NCBI RefSeq assembly: GCF_002257565.1
Contig: NZ_CP022736.1
Span: forward strand, 124,001 to 188,000
DNA from: Herbaspirillum sp. meg3
GTDB taxonomy: Bacteria; Pseudomonadota; Gammaproteobacteria; Burkholderiales; Burkholderiaceae_D
Direction: 5' to 3'
Length of the DNA: 64,000 nt
Position 1 is the stretch's first letter; every line of letters begins with the position of its first letter. The notes under the pieces were generated by a model. It was not told the origin of the DNA and did no database searches. It was given only the letters and a program-made list of their open reading frames with translations. Below are positions 17,084 through 26,053 of this stretch, piece after piece. The position numbers and the translations under genes were made by a program.

Positions 17084-17378
17084 ATGTTTATTGTTGAGGA
17101 TGAAATCTACTCAGAGTGTGGGGGAGAATTCATCACCCGTAAGGCGGCCATAGAAGTTCTCGCGGCACTGAGCAAGCTGCCGTGGAATAGCCCGCTCAAT
17201 GCCTGCCCAATGCCTGCCCAATGCCTGCCAATGTATGAGCTGGCAAACTTGCGGTCGTGACGACGCGCTCGTTGAATTCAATACTGCGTTCAATCCTTGG
17301 GAAGAGCTATCGAGAACACTGATTTTCTCAATTTCATCTAAAGGCATATGCTGGCACTCAACGTTGCCGAATATATAG
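17084..17378 (+). pseudogene. Small conserved gene put out of frame by an 11-bp tandem repeat
   Basis: From the ATG at 17084 the frame reads MFIVEDEIYSECGGEF...LPWNSPLNAC and then runs into three 11-bp tandem copies (17197-17229), after which it gives unrelated residues and stops at 17260. The frame one base over, from about 17232, reads MSWQTCGRDDALVEF...PWEELSR...ISSKG and stops at 17378. Removing two copies (22 bp) joins the halves into one 90-aa protein with ...LNACQCMSWQTCGRD..., which resembles small betaproteobacterial proteins of unknown function with an acidic FxxxGGEF start and an SWxTCGR motif (recalled, not searched). Either a recent pseudogene or a phase-variable locus. The region 16884-17492 holds no other credible gene. 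Confidence 0.7.
17197..17229 (+). repeat. Three perfect tandem copies of an 11-bp unit
   Basis: Unit CAATGCCTGCC, three contiguous copies, followed by AATG of a partial fourth. Because 11 is not a multiple of 3, each copy gained or lost shifts the reading frame of the surrounding small gene; one or four copies would leave it open. Confidence 0.95.
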
Positions 17379-17492
17379 TTGCCGTTGGAATGCAAGTTGA
17401 GCCCGGCATGTAGTCAGGAACCGCCGTTCAATAAATGGGAGCGCACTTCGAATAGATAAAACCCATCGAGTGGATCAATGGGGTTACGAAAA

Positions 17493-18128
17493 CTATTCGT
17501 CTTTCTTTTTCTTCTGAGATCCAGTTGGTATTGCATAAGCATCAAAAAATGTCGTCAACGCCAATCTGACTGCGAGTTTAATGCGAGGTTTTGAGATTGT
17601 TTCCTCAAGCCCCAACATTAACGGCATTACCGTTTCGCACTCCAGCAACGCGGCTAGCTGATGTGCCGCCAGCATAGGATCTGATTTTTTCAGCCTTTGC
17701 AGATCCATTTGCTTCTCAAGAAACGCGGCGAGTTGTTGCATTCCCACCTTGGGGCCTAGCTCATGAAAACGCTTCCCGATGTCGCTGCGTCCAGATTCGG
17801 CCAAGACGGCGCGTCGCGTCTGGATTGAGGAGGGCAAGCAGAGGAATTCCAGCACCTTCTCGCCGAAAGTCTGCAAAGTCTTCTCCAGATCCTTCACCTC
17901 TTTATCCAAGGAGGCAAAGACGGGCTCAAATTGCTTCCTTGCTTCCTCGTGCATAACGGCTACGAATAGCTCTTCCTTGGAACTGAAGTAACCATACAGC
18001 GTCCCTTTCGATCCTCCGATCCGGGCCGCGATCTCTGCCATCGAAGCCCCTTCAAAACCGGCTTCCAGAAAGACATCCGAAGCGGCAGCGAGGATGGCTT
18101 CACGTTTCTCCTCGGTTTTAACTCTCAT
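17493..18128 (-). CDS. TetR/AcrR family repressor, divergent from the RND efflux operon
   Basis: 211 aa from MRVKTEEKREAILAAA, chosen for AAGGAG about 10 nt upstream. The N-terminal helix-turn-helix is typical (FEGASMAEIAARIGGSKGTLYGYFSSKEELF, about residues 28-58); the rest is an all-helical ligand-binding domain with a Lys-rich C-terminus. Its position, back to back with the efflux operon with operator-like repeats between, indicates that it represses the pump and itself until an effector binds. The effector cannot be inferred. Confidence 0.9.
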   Translation of the reverse strand: MRVKTEEKREAILAAASDVFLEAGFEGASMAEIAARIGGSKGTLYGYFSSKEELFVAVMHEEARKQFEPVFASLDKEVKDLEKTLQTFGEKVLEFLCLPSSIQTRRAVLAESGRSDIGKRFHELGPKVGMQQLAAFLEKQMDLQRLKKSDPMLAAHQLAALLECETVMPLMLGLEETISKPRIKLAVRLALTTFFDAYAIPTGSQKKKKDE

Positions 18129-18155
18129 AGTGGGCAACTCCTTTTCAATACCGAA

Positions 18156-18170
18156 GTGTACAGTATTGCT
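18156..18170. promoter_or_regulatory. Operator-like site 1 (GTACAGTAT core) near the tetR start of transcription
   Basis: The 9-mer GTACAGTAT (18158-18166) recurs 45 bp away at 18203. On the minus strand a promoter TTGGTA-17 bp-AATACT leads into this site, so a repressor here would cover the tetR transcription start. Confidence 0.6.
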
Positions 18171-18198
18171 TGACTTCGAGAAAATACCAACCAATAAT
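18170..18198 (+). promoter_or_regulatory. Predicted sigma-70 promoter of the RND efflux operon
   Basis: TTGACT (18170-18175), a 17-bp spacer and AATAAT (18193-18198), each hexamer five of six to consensus. Transcription would start near 18205, inside operator-like site 2. Confidence 0.65.
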
Positions 18199-18215
18199 AA
18201 CCGTACAGTATGGTT
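18199..18215. promoter_or_regulatory. Operator-like site 2, imperfect 17-bp palindrome over the efflux operon start
   Basis: AACCGTACAGTATGGTT; the two halves match except at one pair of positions, around the same GTACAGTAT core as site 1. It covers the predicted transcription start of the adaptor gene. Confidence 0.65.
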
Positions 18216-18257
18216 TTGTTATTTGCTTTTTTTATTTCCTTTCTCGGAGAGTTCTTC

Positions 18258-19466
18258 ATGCGCAAAGTCATTTTCCTGTGGCCGGCCGCCGCCTTAGCTA
18301 TTTCTTGCATGCTAAGCGCATGCGGCAAACCTCCAGGCGGTGCGCCGCCTGCCACGGGTACGCCGATCGTCGGTGTCATTACGGTCCAGATGCAACCGGT
18401 CGCGCTCAGCACGGAGTTGCCCGGGCGCACAGTGCCGTACCAGATCGCCGACGTGCGGCCGCAGGTCAATGGAATTATCAAGGCCAGAAATTTCCGCGAG
18501 GGCAGCGACGTCAAGGCCGGGCAGGTGCTCTATCAGATCAATCCTGCTACCTACAAGGCCGCCTACGATAGCAACGTTGCAGCATTGGCCAAGGCGCAGG
18601 CGAGCCTGACGACCGCTCGGCTGAAGTCAGAGCGTTACAAGGAGCTTGTCGCTATCAACGCAGTGAGTAAACAGGATTACGACGACGCTGCTGCCACATT
18701 GGGCGAGACCGAGTCTGATGTGGCAGCAGCCAAGGCCAACGTCGAAACAAGTCGCATCAATCTTGCCTATGCCAGCGTCGAAGCACCGATTTCAGGACGA
18801 ATTGGAAAGTCGACGGTGACTCCCGGCGCCCTGGTCACCGCAAGTCAAACGAGTGCTATGACCACCATCCAGCAGCTCGACCCGATCTATGTGGATGTGA
18901 CGCAATCGAGCGCAGCCTTGTTGAACCTCAAGGAGTCGTTTGCCAATGGCGATCTGCAAAAGTCTGGCAGCAACGCCGCCAAGGTAAAACTGATTTTGGA
19001 AAACGGTCGCACGTATCCTCTGGAGGGACGGCTTGAATTCTCTGACGTGACAGTAAATCAAGATACCGGCGCAATTACACTGCGCGCCGTGTTCCCCAAC
19101 CCCAAGGCTGATTTGCTGCCTGGCATGTATGTTCGCGCTGTGCTGCAAGAAGGGGTAAAAGAGCAAGGGTTATTGGTGCCGCAACAAGCCGTTAGTCGGG
19201 ATAGCACAGGTAAGCCGAAGGCTTATGTTGTCAGCGCCAGCAACAAACTTGAGCAAAGGGCGCTGGTGACGGATCGCGCCATCGGTGATCAGTGGCTGGT
19301 GCGCAGCGGTCTGCAGGCAGGTGATCGGTTGGTCGTAGATGGACAACAACGCGCAGCACCCGGCGTTACCGTCAAGACCATTCCATGGTCGCCGAATGCG
19401 CAGTCGAATCCCTCTGCCACCAAGTCTGCTTCCGTGATGGACGCGAAATCGGCAGCTACTAACTGA
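18258..19466 (+). CDS. RND efflux periplasmic adaptor lipoprotein (AcrA/MexA type)
   Basis: 402 aa from MRKVIFLWPA, with GGAG 7 nt upstream. The signal peptide ends in a lipobox LSAC (Cys22), so it is anchored to the inner membrane by lipid. Then come the beta-barrel/lipoyl halves (VRPQVNGIIKARNFREGSDV, VEAPISGRIGKSTVTPGALV) flanking an alpha-helical hairpin, and a membrane-proximal domain. It bridges the RND pump and the outer-membrane channel encoded next, 16 bp downstream of its stop. A Ser/Thr/Ala-rich tail ends the protein. Confidence 0.93.
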   Translation: MRKVIFLWPAAALAISCMLSACGKPPGGAPPATGTPIVGVITVQMQPVALSTELPGRTVPYQIADVRPQVNGIIKARNFREGSDVKAGQVLYQINPATYKAAYDSNVAALAKAQASLTTARLKSERYKELVAINAVSKQDYDDAAATLGETESDVAAAKANVETSRINLAYASVEAPISGRIGKSTVTPGALVTASQTSAMTTIQQLDPIYVDVTQSSAALLNLKESFANGDLQKSGSNAAKVKLILENGRTYPLEGRLEFSDVTVNQDTGAITLRAVFPNPKADLLPGMYVRAVLQEGVKEQGLLVPQQAVSRDSTGKPKAYVVSASNKLEQRALVTDRAIGDQWLVRSGLQAGDRLVVDGQQRAAPGVTVKTIPWSPNAQSNPSATKSASVMDAKSAATN

Positions 19467-19482
19467 TAAGCGAAAGATCACC

Positions 19483-22400
19483 ATGGCACGCTTTTTTATT
19501 GATCGCCCCATCTTTGCATGGGTTCTGGCCATCATCGTGATGCTGGCGGGAGCTATCTCCATTTTTACGCTGCCGATTGCGCAGTATCCCGCCATTGCGC
19601 CCCCGGCTGTCGCCATTACCGCCAACTATCCGGGGGCGTCTGCGAAGACGCTCGAGGACACCGTCACCCAAATCATCGAACAAAAGATGAAAGGACTGGA
19701 CCGGTTAAGTTATATGGCCTCCACCAGCGAGTCATCCGGCGCGGTCACCATCACGCTGACATTCGAAAATGGCACCAATCCTGACACCGCCCAGGTGCAG
19801 GTGCAGAACAAGTTGGCGCTGGCGACGCCATTGTTGCCCCAAGAGGTGCAGCAACAGGGGGTGACGGTGACGAAGTCCGCAAGCAACTTCCTCAATGTGC
19901 TTGCGTTCACATCAGAAGACGGGAGCATGAACGGCTCGGATCTTTCTGATTACGTCGCTACCAACATACAAGATGCGATCAGTCGGGTGGAAGGCGTCGG
20001 CGACACCACATTGTTCGGCTCGCAGTACGCCATGCGCATCTGGCTTAATCCCGACAAGCTGACGAGCTACAACCTTACGCCGCTCGACGTCAAGAATGCC
20101 ATCCAGGCGCAAAACGCCCAGGTGTCCGCCGGCCAGCTCGGCGGTCTGCCCGCGGCCAGCAACCAACAGATCAATGCGACGATCACCGCGCAGACACGCA
20201 TGCGCACCGCAGAGGAGTTCGAAGATATCGTGCTGCGCACCCTGACTGATGGCTCCCAGGTGCGCTTGCGCGACGTGGCTCGCATCGAGTTGGGCAGCGA
20301 GGCATATAACACGGTGGGCCGTTATAACGGCAAGCCGGCAGCCGGTCTGGCGATCAAGTTGGCGACCGGCGCCAATGCGCTCAACACGGTCAAGGCGATC
20401 GACGCCCGCGTGGCGCAATTGGAGAAGTTCTTCCCCACTGGCATGAAGGTCCAGAAACCGTATGACACCACACCTTTCGTGCGGATCTCCATTGAGGAGG
20501 TAGTGCGTACCCTGATCGAAGCTGTTGTGCTGGTGTTCCTGGTGATGTACCTGTTCATGCAAAACCTCCGCGCTACGCTTATCCCGACGATCGCGGTGCC
20601 GGTGGTGTTATTGGGAACCTTCGGCATCCTGGCGGCCTTTGGATTCACTATCAACACGCTGACCATGTTTGCCATGGTGCTCGCCATTGGTCTGCTGGTG
20701 GACGATGCAATTGTTGTGGTGGAAAACGTCGAGCGGGTAATGACAGAAGAAGGCCTCTCGCCCAAGGAGGCAACCCGCAAATCAATGGGACAGATCACCG
20801 GAGCACTGGTTGGCGTTGCCCTGGTGCTGGCGGCGGTATTTGTACCGATGGCTTTTTTCAGCGGCTCCACCGGCGTGATCTATCGCCAGTTCTCCATCAC
20901 CATTGTGTCTGCCATGACATTGTCGGTACTCGTGGCGCTGGTGCTAACCCCTGCCTTGTGCGCCACGATGCTCAAGCCAGTGGAAAAGGACCACACGCTG
21001 GCGACTACCGGTTTCTTTGGATGGTTCAACCGCAATTTTGATCGCGGCAACCGCAGGTATCAGGGTGTAGTACGACACATGGTGAGCAAGGGATGGCGTT
21101 ACATGATCGCCTATGCCGCCGTGCTGGCGCTGGTCGTGTTCGGTTTCATGAAGCTCCCCGTCGGGTTTTTGCCTGACGAAGATCAGGGCACGCTCTTTGC
21201 GATCATGCAATTGCCTTCAGGCGCGACCAAAGTGCGTACCGATGAGGTGATCAAGCAGGTCGAGCATCACTTCCTGGTCGATCAGAAGGACGCGGTGGCA
21301 GGCGTGTTCGCCGTCTCTGGATTCAGTTTTGCCGGCAGCGGGCAGAACATGGGTTTTGCCTTCATCAAGCTCAAACCGTGGGACGAGCGTAAGGGGCCAG
21401 GTTTGAGTGTGACGGACGTCGCGGCCAAGGCCGGCGCCTATTTCGCAACTATCCGTGACGCCAAGGTCTTCGCCTTCGCACCGCCCGCAGTATCCGAGTT
21501 GGGAAATGCGACCGGCTTCGATCTCATGTTGAAGGATGAGGCGAACCTCGGCCACGCCGCCATGATGCAAGCCCGCAATCAACTGCTCGGCGAACTCGCC
21601 AAAGACAAGCGTCTTGTGGCGGTACGGCCAAATGGTCTGGAAGACACGCCGGAATTCCGTCTGTTGGTTGATCCGCATAAAGCAGGCGCGCTGGGGGTGA
21701 CCATGTCCGATATCAACGACACCATCGCCACTGCGTGGGGTAGCAGCTATGTCAACGATTTCATCGACAAGGGACGGGTCAAGAAGGTGATGCTCCAGGG
21801 TGAAGCGCAATATCGCATGCTGCCTGGCGACATCGACCGCTGGTACGTGCGCAACAGTGCGGGAACCATGGTTCCGTTCACCTCCTTCGCCACTGCCAGT
21901 TGGACGTCCGGGTCGCCACGACTGGAGCGATACAACGGCGTACCGTCTATCGAAATTCTTGGCATGGCGATGCCGGGAGCGGCCTCCAGCGGCGAGGCGA
22001 TGACCATCGTCGAGGCTGCCGTGGCCAAGCTGCCCGCCGGTGTCGGCTATGAATGGACTGGATTGTCGCTACAGGAAAAAGCATCGAGCGGACAGACCGG
22101 TATTTTGTATGCCGTGTCAATTCTGATCGTATTCCTGGCGTTGGCGGCGTTATACGAGAGCTGGGCAGTGCCGTTTTCGGTGATCCTGGTAGTGCCTCTG
22201 GGTGTCTTCGGGGCACTCCTCGGCGCCGTCCTCACGTGGAAAATGAATGACGTCTACTTCCAGGTAGGTCTGCTTACTACTATCGGGCTGGCGTGCAAGA
22301 ACGCCATCTTGATCGTCGAATTTGCGAAGGACCTTTACGCACAGGGCAAGGGGCTGGTGGAGGCCACCATGGAAGCTGTGCGTATGCGTTTGCGTCCGAT

Positions 22401-22641
22401 TCTGATGACTTCGCTGGCGTTCATTTTGGGTGTGCTGCCAATGGTACTGGGAAGCGGCGCCGGTGCCGGCGCTCAGCATGCCCTGGGTACCGCCGTGATT
22501 GGCGGGATGCTTTCAGGAACCATTCTGGCTATCTTTTTTGTACCGCTATTCTTTGTACTGATTATGAAAATGTTCGGACGCAAGCCGGCAGCATCTCACG
22601 CAGCGCCTCTTGCCTCCGCGCCCGCCTTATCGGAGGAATGA
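19483..22641 (+). CDS. RND multidrug efflux transporter (AcrB/MexB, HAE-1 family)
   Basis: 1052 aa, full length. It exports hydrophobic/amphiphilic compounds from the periplasm with proton import. The N-terminus (MARFFIDRPIFAWVLAIIVM) begins the first of twelve membrane helices; the proton-relay pair Asp407-Asp408 is in GLLVDDAIVVVENVERVM, and the matching lysine is in ACKNAILIVEFAKD of helix 10. Two large periplasmic porter regions are present. It is the second gene of the operon and nearly abuts the outer-membrane channel gene. Substrate range cannot be predicted from sequence. Confidence 0.96.
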   Translation: MARFFIDRPIFAWVLAIIVMLAGAISIFTLPIAQYPAIAPPAVAITANYPGASAKTLEDTVTQIIEQKMKGLDRLSYMASTSESSGAVTITLTFENGTNPDTAQVQVQNKLALATPLLPQEVQQQGVTVTKSASNFLNVLAFTSEDGSMNGSDLSDYVATNIQDAISRVEGVGDTTLFGSQYAMRIWLNPDKLTSYNLTPLDVKNAIQAQNAQVSAGQLGGLPAASNQQINATITAQTRMRTAEEFEDIVLRTLTDGSQVRLRDVARIELGSEAYNTVGRYNGKPAAGLAIKLATGANALNTVKAIDARVAQLEKFFPTGMKVQKPYDTTPFVRISIEEVVRTLIEAVVLVFLVMYLFMQNLRATLIPTIAVPVVLLGTFGILAAFGFTINTLTMFAMVLAIGLLVDDAIVVVENVERVMTEEGLSPKEATRKSMGQITGALVGVALVLAAVFVPMAFFSGSTGVIYRQFSITIVSAMTLSVLVALVLTPALCATMLKPVEKDHTLATTGFFGWFNRNFDRGNRRYQGVVRHMVSKGWRYMIAYAAVLALVVFGFMKLPVGFLPDEDQGTLFAIMQLPSGATKVRTDEVIKQVEHHFLVDQKDAVAGVFAVSGFSFAGSGQNMGFAFIKLKPWDERKGPGLSVTDVAAKAGAYFATIRDAKVFAFAPPAVSELGNATGFDLMLKDEANLGHAAMMQARNQLLGELAKDKRLVAVRPNGLEDTPEFRLLVDPHKAGALGVTMSDINDTIATAWGSSYVNDFIDKGRVKKVMLQGEAQYRMLPGDIDRWYVRNSAGTMVPFTSFATASWTSGSPRLERYNGVPSIEILGMAMPGAASSGEAMTIVEAAVAKLPAGVGYEWTGLSLQEKASSGQTGILYAVSILIVFLALAALYESWAVPFSVILVVPLGVFGALLGAVLTWKMNDVYFQVGLLTTIGLACKNAILIVEFAKDLYAQGKGLVEATMEAVRMRLRPILMTSLAFILGVLPMVLGSGAGAGAQHALGTAVIGGMLSGTILAIFFVPLFFVLIMKMFGRKPAASHAAPLASAPALSEE

Positions 22642-22642
22642 C

Positions 22643-24142
22643 ATGCACCAATTCAACGTTATTAATTTACCGGGTACTTCGTGCGCGCGGCTGCTGCCCC
22701 TGGTGCTGGCCATGTGGCTCGGCGGATGCAGTCTGATGCCTGACTATCAGCGTCCCCTGGCACCGGTGGCCGCGCGCTTCTCTGGAGATGCCACCAGTTC
22801 GGTCAGCAGTTTGCCGGTTGCGGACATTGGCTGGCGCGAGGTTTTTACTGATCCTGCTTTACAGCGCGTCATCGAGCTAACCTTGGCGAACAATCGCGAC
22901 CTGCGGGTAGCCGTGCTCAACATCGAAAAAGCCCGGGCCCAATATGGCGTGCAGCGCGCTGCGCTCTTCCCGACGGTGAACGCAAGCACCAGCGAGACCG
23001 CCAGTCGCACGCCCACCGATCTTTCCGCCAGCGGCAGTGTTACGACGGGGCGCAGTTACAGTGCAACGCTCGGTTTCAGTTCTTATGAACTCGATCTTTT
23101 TGGCCGCGTACGCAGCCTCAGTGCGCAGGCACTCGAGTCGTTCTTTTCAACCGCCGAAACGCGCCGCAGTACCCAAATTAGTTTGGTTGCCGAAGTGGCG
23201 ACGGCGTATCTCACATTAGCTGCGGATCAAGACCGACTGACGCTGGCGCAAAATACCTTGGATAGCCAAAGCCGGACTTATCAGTTGAATCAGCGAAGTT
23301 TTGATCTCGGGAACGCATCAGCCCTGACGCTAAGGCAAGCACAAACCAGCGTTGAGAGTGCACGCGTCGACGTCGAGAGTTACACCGCTCAGGTCGCGCA
23401 AGATCGCAATGCGCTGGTGCTCTTGGCAGGCATCGAGCTACCCGACACGCTGCTGCCGACGAGCCTGCCCGATATCGCAGCGGCTGCCGCCAATCCGCTG
23501 GCAACTATCCCCCCGGGCTTGCCCTCAGACTTGTTGCAACGCCGTCCCGATATTTTGCAAGCAGAGCATGACTTGCGGTCTGCCAATGCCAGCATTGGTG
23601 CCGCACGTGCGGCATTCTATCCCCGTATCAGTCTGACTGCGTCTGCAGGAAGTTCCAGTGCAAGTCTATCTGGGCTGTTCAAGGGAGGTTCGGGCGCATG
23701 GAGTTTTTCGCCGGGCATCTCCTTACCCATTTTCGACGCCGGTGCCAATCGGGCCAATCTGACGATTGCCACCACCAATCGAGATATCTATGTTGCTCAG
23801 TACGAAAAGGCGATTCAGACAGCCTTCCGCGAAGTCTCTGACGCGCTGGCGCAACGCAGTACGCTGGGACGCCAGTTGGCGGCTCAAGAGGCATTGGTTG
23901 ATGCGAGCTCAGAGGCGTTTCGTTTGTCAGAGGCCCGCTTCAAGTATGGCATCGACAGCTACCTGAGCGTGCTTGATTCGCAGCGATCGCTCTACACTGC
24001 CCGGCAAAACCTCATCGGAACACGCTTGTCGCGTTTCACCAACCTGGTTACGTTTTACAAGACGCTGGGCGGCGGATGGGTTGAAACAACAGGAGCTCCA
24101 GTGGCGGCGATAGTCACAGACGTACCTGTTCGGGAGCAGTGA
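22643..24142 (+). CDS. Outer-membrane efflux channel lipoprotein (OprM/NodT type)
   Basis: 499 aa. The ATG lies one base after the transporter stop, with GGAGG about 6 nt upstream. A lipobox LGGC (Cys29) is followed by SLMPDYQRP, typical of OprM-type channels. Two outer-membrane-efflux repeats are visible (AYLTLAADQDRLTLAQNTL and, near the end, REVSDALAQRSTLGRQLAAQ...SEARFKYGIDSYLSVLDSQR), forming the trimeric channel-tunnel. It completes the tripartite pump. Confidence 0.94.
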   Translation: MHQFNVINLPGTSCARLLPLVLAMWLGGCSLMPDYQRPLAPVAARFSGDATSSVSSLPVADIGWREVFTDPALQRVIELTLANNRDLRVAVLNIEKARAQYGVQRAALFPTVNASTSETASRTPTDLSASGSVTTGRSYSATLGFSSYELDLFGRVRSLSAQALESFFSTAETRRSTQISLVAEVATAYLTLAADQDRLTLAQNTLDSQSRTYQLNQRSFDLGNASALTLRQAQTSVESARVDVESYTAQVAQDRNALVLLAGIELPDTLLPTSLPDIAAAAANPLATIPPGLPSDLLQRRPDILQAEHDLRSANASIGAARAAFYPRISLTASAGSSSASLSGLFKGGSGAWSFSPGISLPIFDAGANRANLTIATTNRDIYVAQYEKAIQTAFREVSDALAQRSTLGRQLAAQEALVDASSEAFRLSEARFKYGIDSYLSVLDSQRSLYTARQNLIGTRLSRFTNLVTFYKTLGGGWVETTGAPVAAIVTDVPVREQ

Positions 24143-24780
24143 TGTCGAGGGCCGAGCGAACACGCGCTGCACTGCTGGACGCGGCGCTTGCAGAGTTCTC
24201 CCGACGAGGGATACGGGCGGCGACACTTGAGGATGTCGCTGCGTGCGCGAATGTCACGCGCGGTGCCGTCTATTGGCACTTTCCCGACAAGGCAGCCTTG
24301 GTTCGGGAAGTGTTCAATGGCTTGGTCTGGCCCTTCGATGTTGGCACTGATATTGACGTGTATCGACAGTCGGAAAATCCGATACAGCTACTGCAGGACG
24401 TGTTGTGGCTGCAAACGAGAAACTGTGTCGAAGATATCGGACAACGAAGAATGATGGAACTCATCCTCCGGCACGGAGGCGCTTCTGATTTGCCGAAAGA
24501 CTTGCTGGGCAGGCTGGAAAGGATGGCGATGCTCTCCATACAGAGTCTCACCGCCGTACTCAATATCCCCTATCAAAGAGGCCTTCTGCGCCGGGGATTG
24601 ACGCCAATCGACGTAGCAAGATGCATCCATGCGACAGGCCTGGGCATTCTTGTCGAAAATGTGCATCAACTCCCTCACTTGCTCTACCGTCCGTTTTTTC
24701 TTGCGCTGGAACTGGTGCTTATCGGTGCCAGCACGCAATCGCGAGGGAACCACTCCCTGTTGATTTGCAGCTCAGATTGA
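24142..24780 (+). CDS. Second TetR/AcrR family regulator, last gene of the efflux operon
   Basis: 212 aa; its ATG overlaps the channel TGA by one base (TGATG), so it is translationally coupled to the pump genes. The helix-turn-helix IRAATLEDVAACANVTRGAVYWHFPDKAAL (about 24-53) is of the AcrR/TtgR/MexR-like efflux subgroup and differs clearly from the divergent TetR protein at 17.5 kb. Being co-transcribed with its probable target, it would give delayed feedback. The last 20 residues (ASTQSRGNHSLLICSSD) look unlike the family. Confidence 0.88.
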   Translation: MSRAERTRAALLDAALAEFSRRGIRAATLEDVAACANVTRGAVYWHFPDKAALVREVFNGLVWPFDVGTDIDVYRQSENPIQLLQDVLWLQTRNCVEDIGQRRMMELILRHGGASDLPKDLLGRLERMAMLSIQSLTAVLNIPYQRGLLRRGLTPIDVARCIHATGLGILVENVHQLPHLLYRPFFLALELVLIGASTQSRGNHSLLICSSD

Positions 24781-24900
24781 CCTCGTCTTACATTATCCGT
24801 TGCCCCGTCATTTCGCTTGAAGCACCAAATCTGATAGAGATCTTGAATGATCAGGTGAGGTCATCACTCATTGCGAAGCCGAGTCAAATTCAGGCGCAAA

Positions 24901-25770
24901 TTAACATGGATGAGAATCTAAACTTCTGAATAGTATGTTGTGGAAAGTCTTGCCGAGAATTTCGAGTACGAGAGGTTTTTCCATAACCGATACGCGATAG
25001 CACTCCACCATAAGAGAGATATCCTGAACAATCGTTGGTTGTTTATGTAACTCGCCACTCAGGACAGTGATGTGCGTAGTTGATTTTTGCGTTTCACGGA
25101 TATGCTGGATAACGGACTCTGGAGTCGCTTCAGCAGCGTTGTCCCAGCTCAGAATATAAGCTTCAAATGGCTGTACCCGAATCACTTCCAGCAAAGAATC
25201 AACATCGCTGAAAATCGATGCCTGAATCCCTTGTCGCGAGAACAGCGCGGCGATCTTGTCGGCAATGCGGCTTTCATCGTCCAGCACTGCTACACGTGGT
25301 GCGGGCAATGGCGTCATATGGGTGACTTGAAAGGAGACTTTTCCTTTGGGGACCTTTGCGCCGGAGATGACAACCCAAGCTCCGGATTCATCAATGGCTG
25401 CTAATGCGGCATCCTCCGGTACTGCCAGAGCATGCCCTCTTTGAAAGATGCATCGTTGCGGAGCGTCGCTGAGTTTAAGAATGGCATTCCATTGCGAAGC
25501 GTTGCGTTGATGTTCGCTCTTCTCGAGCGCGAATGATTTGGATGCAGGTGAGCCTGGTTTGCCAAAATGCTGCTCCAGCAAAATGAGCTGGCTACGTGTC
25601 CATCCCCGGATGCCTGCGAATTTTTGCTGGACTGAGACCAATTCCAATTCGACGACACGCGCGACGATTCTGGCTTGTTTGTGGCGAGGTATTCCTTGAT
25701 CCGACAGAGTTTGTCGAACATAGGCGGTGTAAGGGTCGTGTACGACGGGGGGTTGCTTTTTCGAGGTCAT
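24901..25770 (-). CDS. BetR-like DNA-binding protein with a degenerate receiver domain
   Basis: 289 aa. The N-terminal 65 residues (YVRQTLSDQGIPRHKQARIV...FAGIRGWTRSQL) resemble the BetR helix-turn-helix domain of betaproteobacteria. The C-terminal part, about 158-280, follows a response-regulator receiver: an acidic cluster D164-D165-E166 after VAVL, Ser238 in ITVLSGE and Lys265 in VMEKPL. The phospho-acceptor position in YILSWD carries Ser208 instead of Asp; the next Asp is two residues further. It is therefore probably phosphorylation-independent. It is transcribed towards the efflux operon's second TetR gene, and no histidine kinase is adjacent. Nothing notable is seen in the 283 bp between it and gatB. 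Confidence 0.7.
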   Translation of the reverse strand: MTSKKQPPVVHDPYTAYVRQTLSDQGIPRHKQARIVARVVELELVSVQQKFAGIRGWTRSQLILLEQHFGKPGSPASKSFALEKSEHQRNASQWNAILKLSDAPQRCIFQRGHALAVPEDAALAAIDESGAWVVISGAKVPKGKVSFQVTHMTPLPAPRVAVLDDESRIADKIAALFSRQGIQASIFSDVDSLLEVIRVQPFEAYILSWDNAAEATPESVIQHIRETQKSTTHITVLSGELHKQPTIVQDISLMVECYRVSVMEKPLVLEILGKTFHNILFRSLDSHPC

Positions 25771-26053
25771 GTAGATCTGCTCTGGCGATTGAAAACGTAT
25801 TCAAATGACAGAGCGCACTACAATCAATTCACTGGCCGAACGTCTAAGTCGCAAACAATCTGAAAACTTAGAATTTATTCAATGTTGAATTGATCCACAA
25901 CTGCAGCATGACGTGAACGGCATGCTTGGTTTTTGAATAGAAATGTGCGACGGTGACGACAACTGCGTTGCGTACCTGAATGAAAATCGGGAACCGCAAC
26001 GAGCGAATGCCGCTGATGTCCCCGACCATTTGCTAATTAAAACAGCAGCGCGA

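Noticed and set aside
17111..17395. 94-codon open frame on the minus strand over the frameshifted gene
   Set aside because: It overlaps the plus-strand gene whose two halves show coherent conserved-looking motifs; the minus frame is not similar to anything I recognise.
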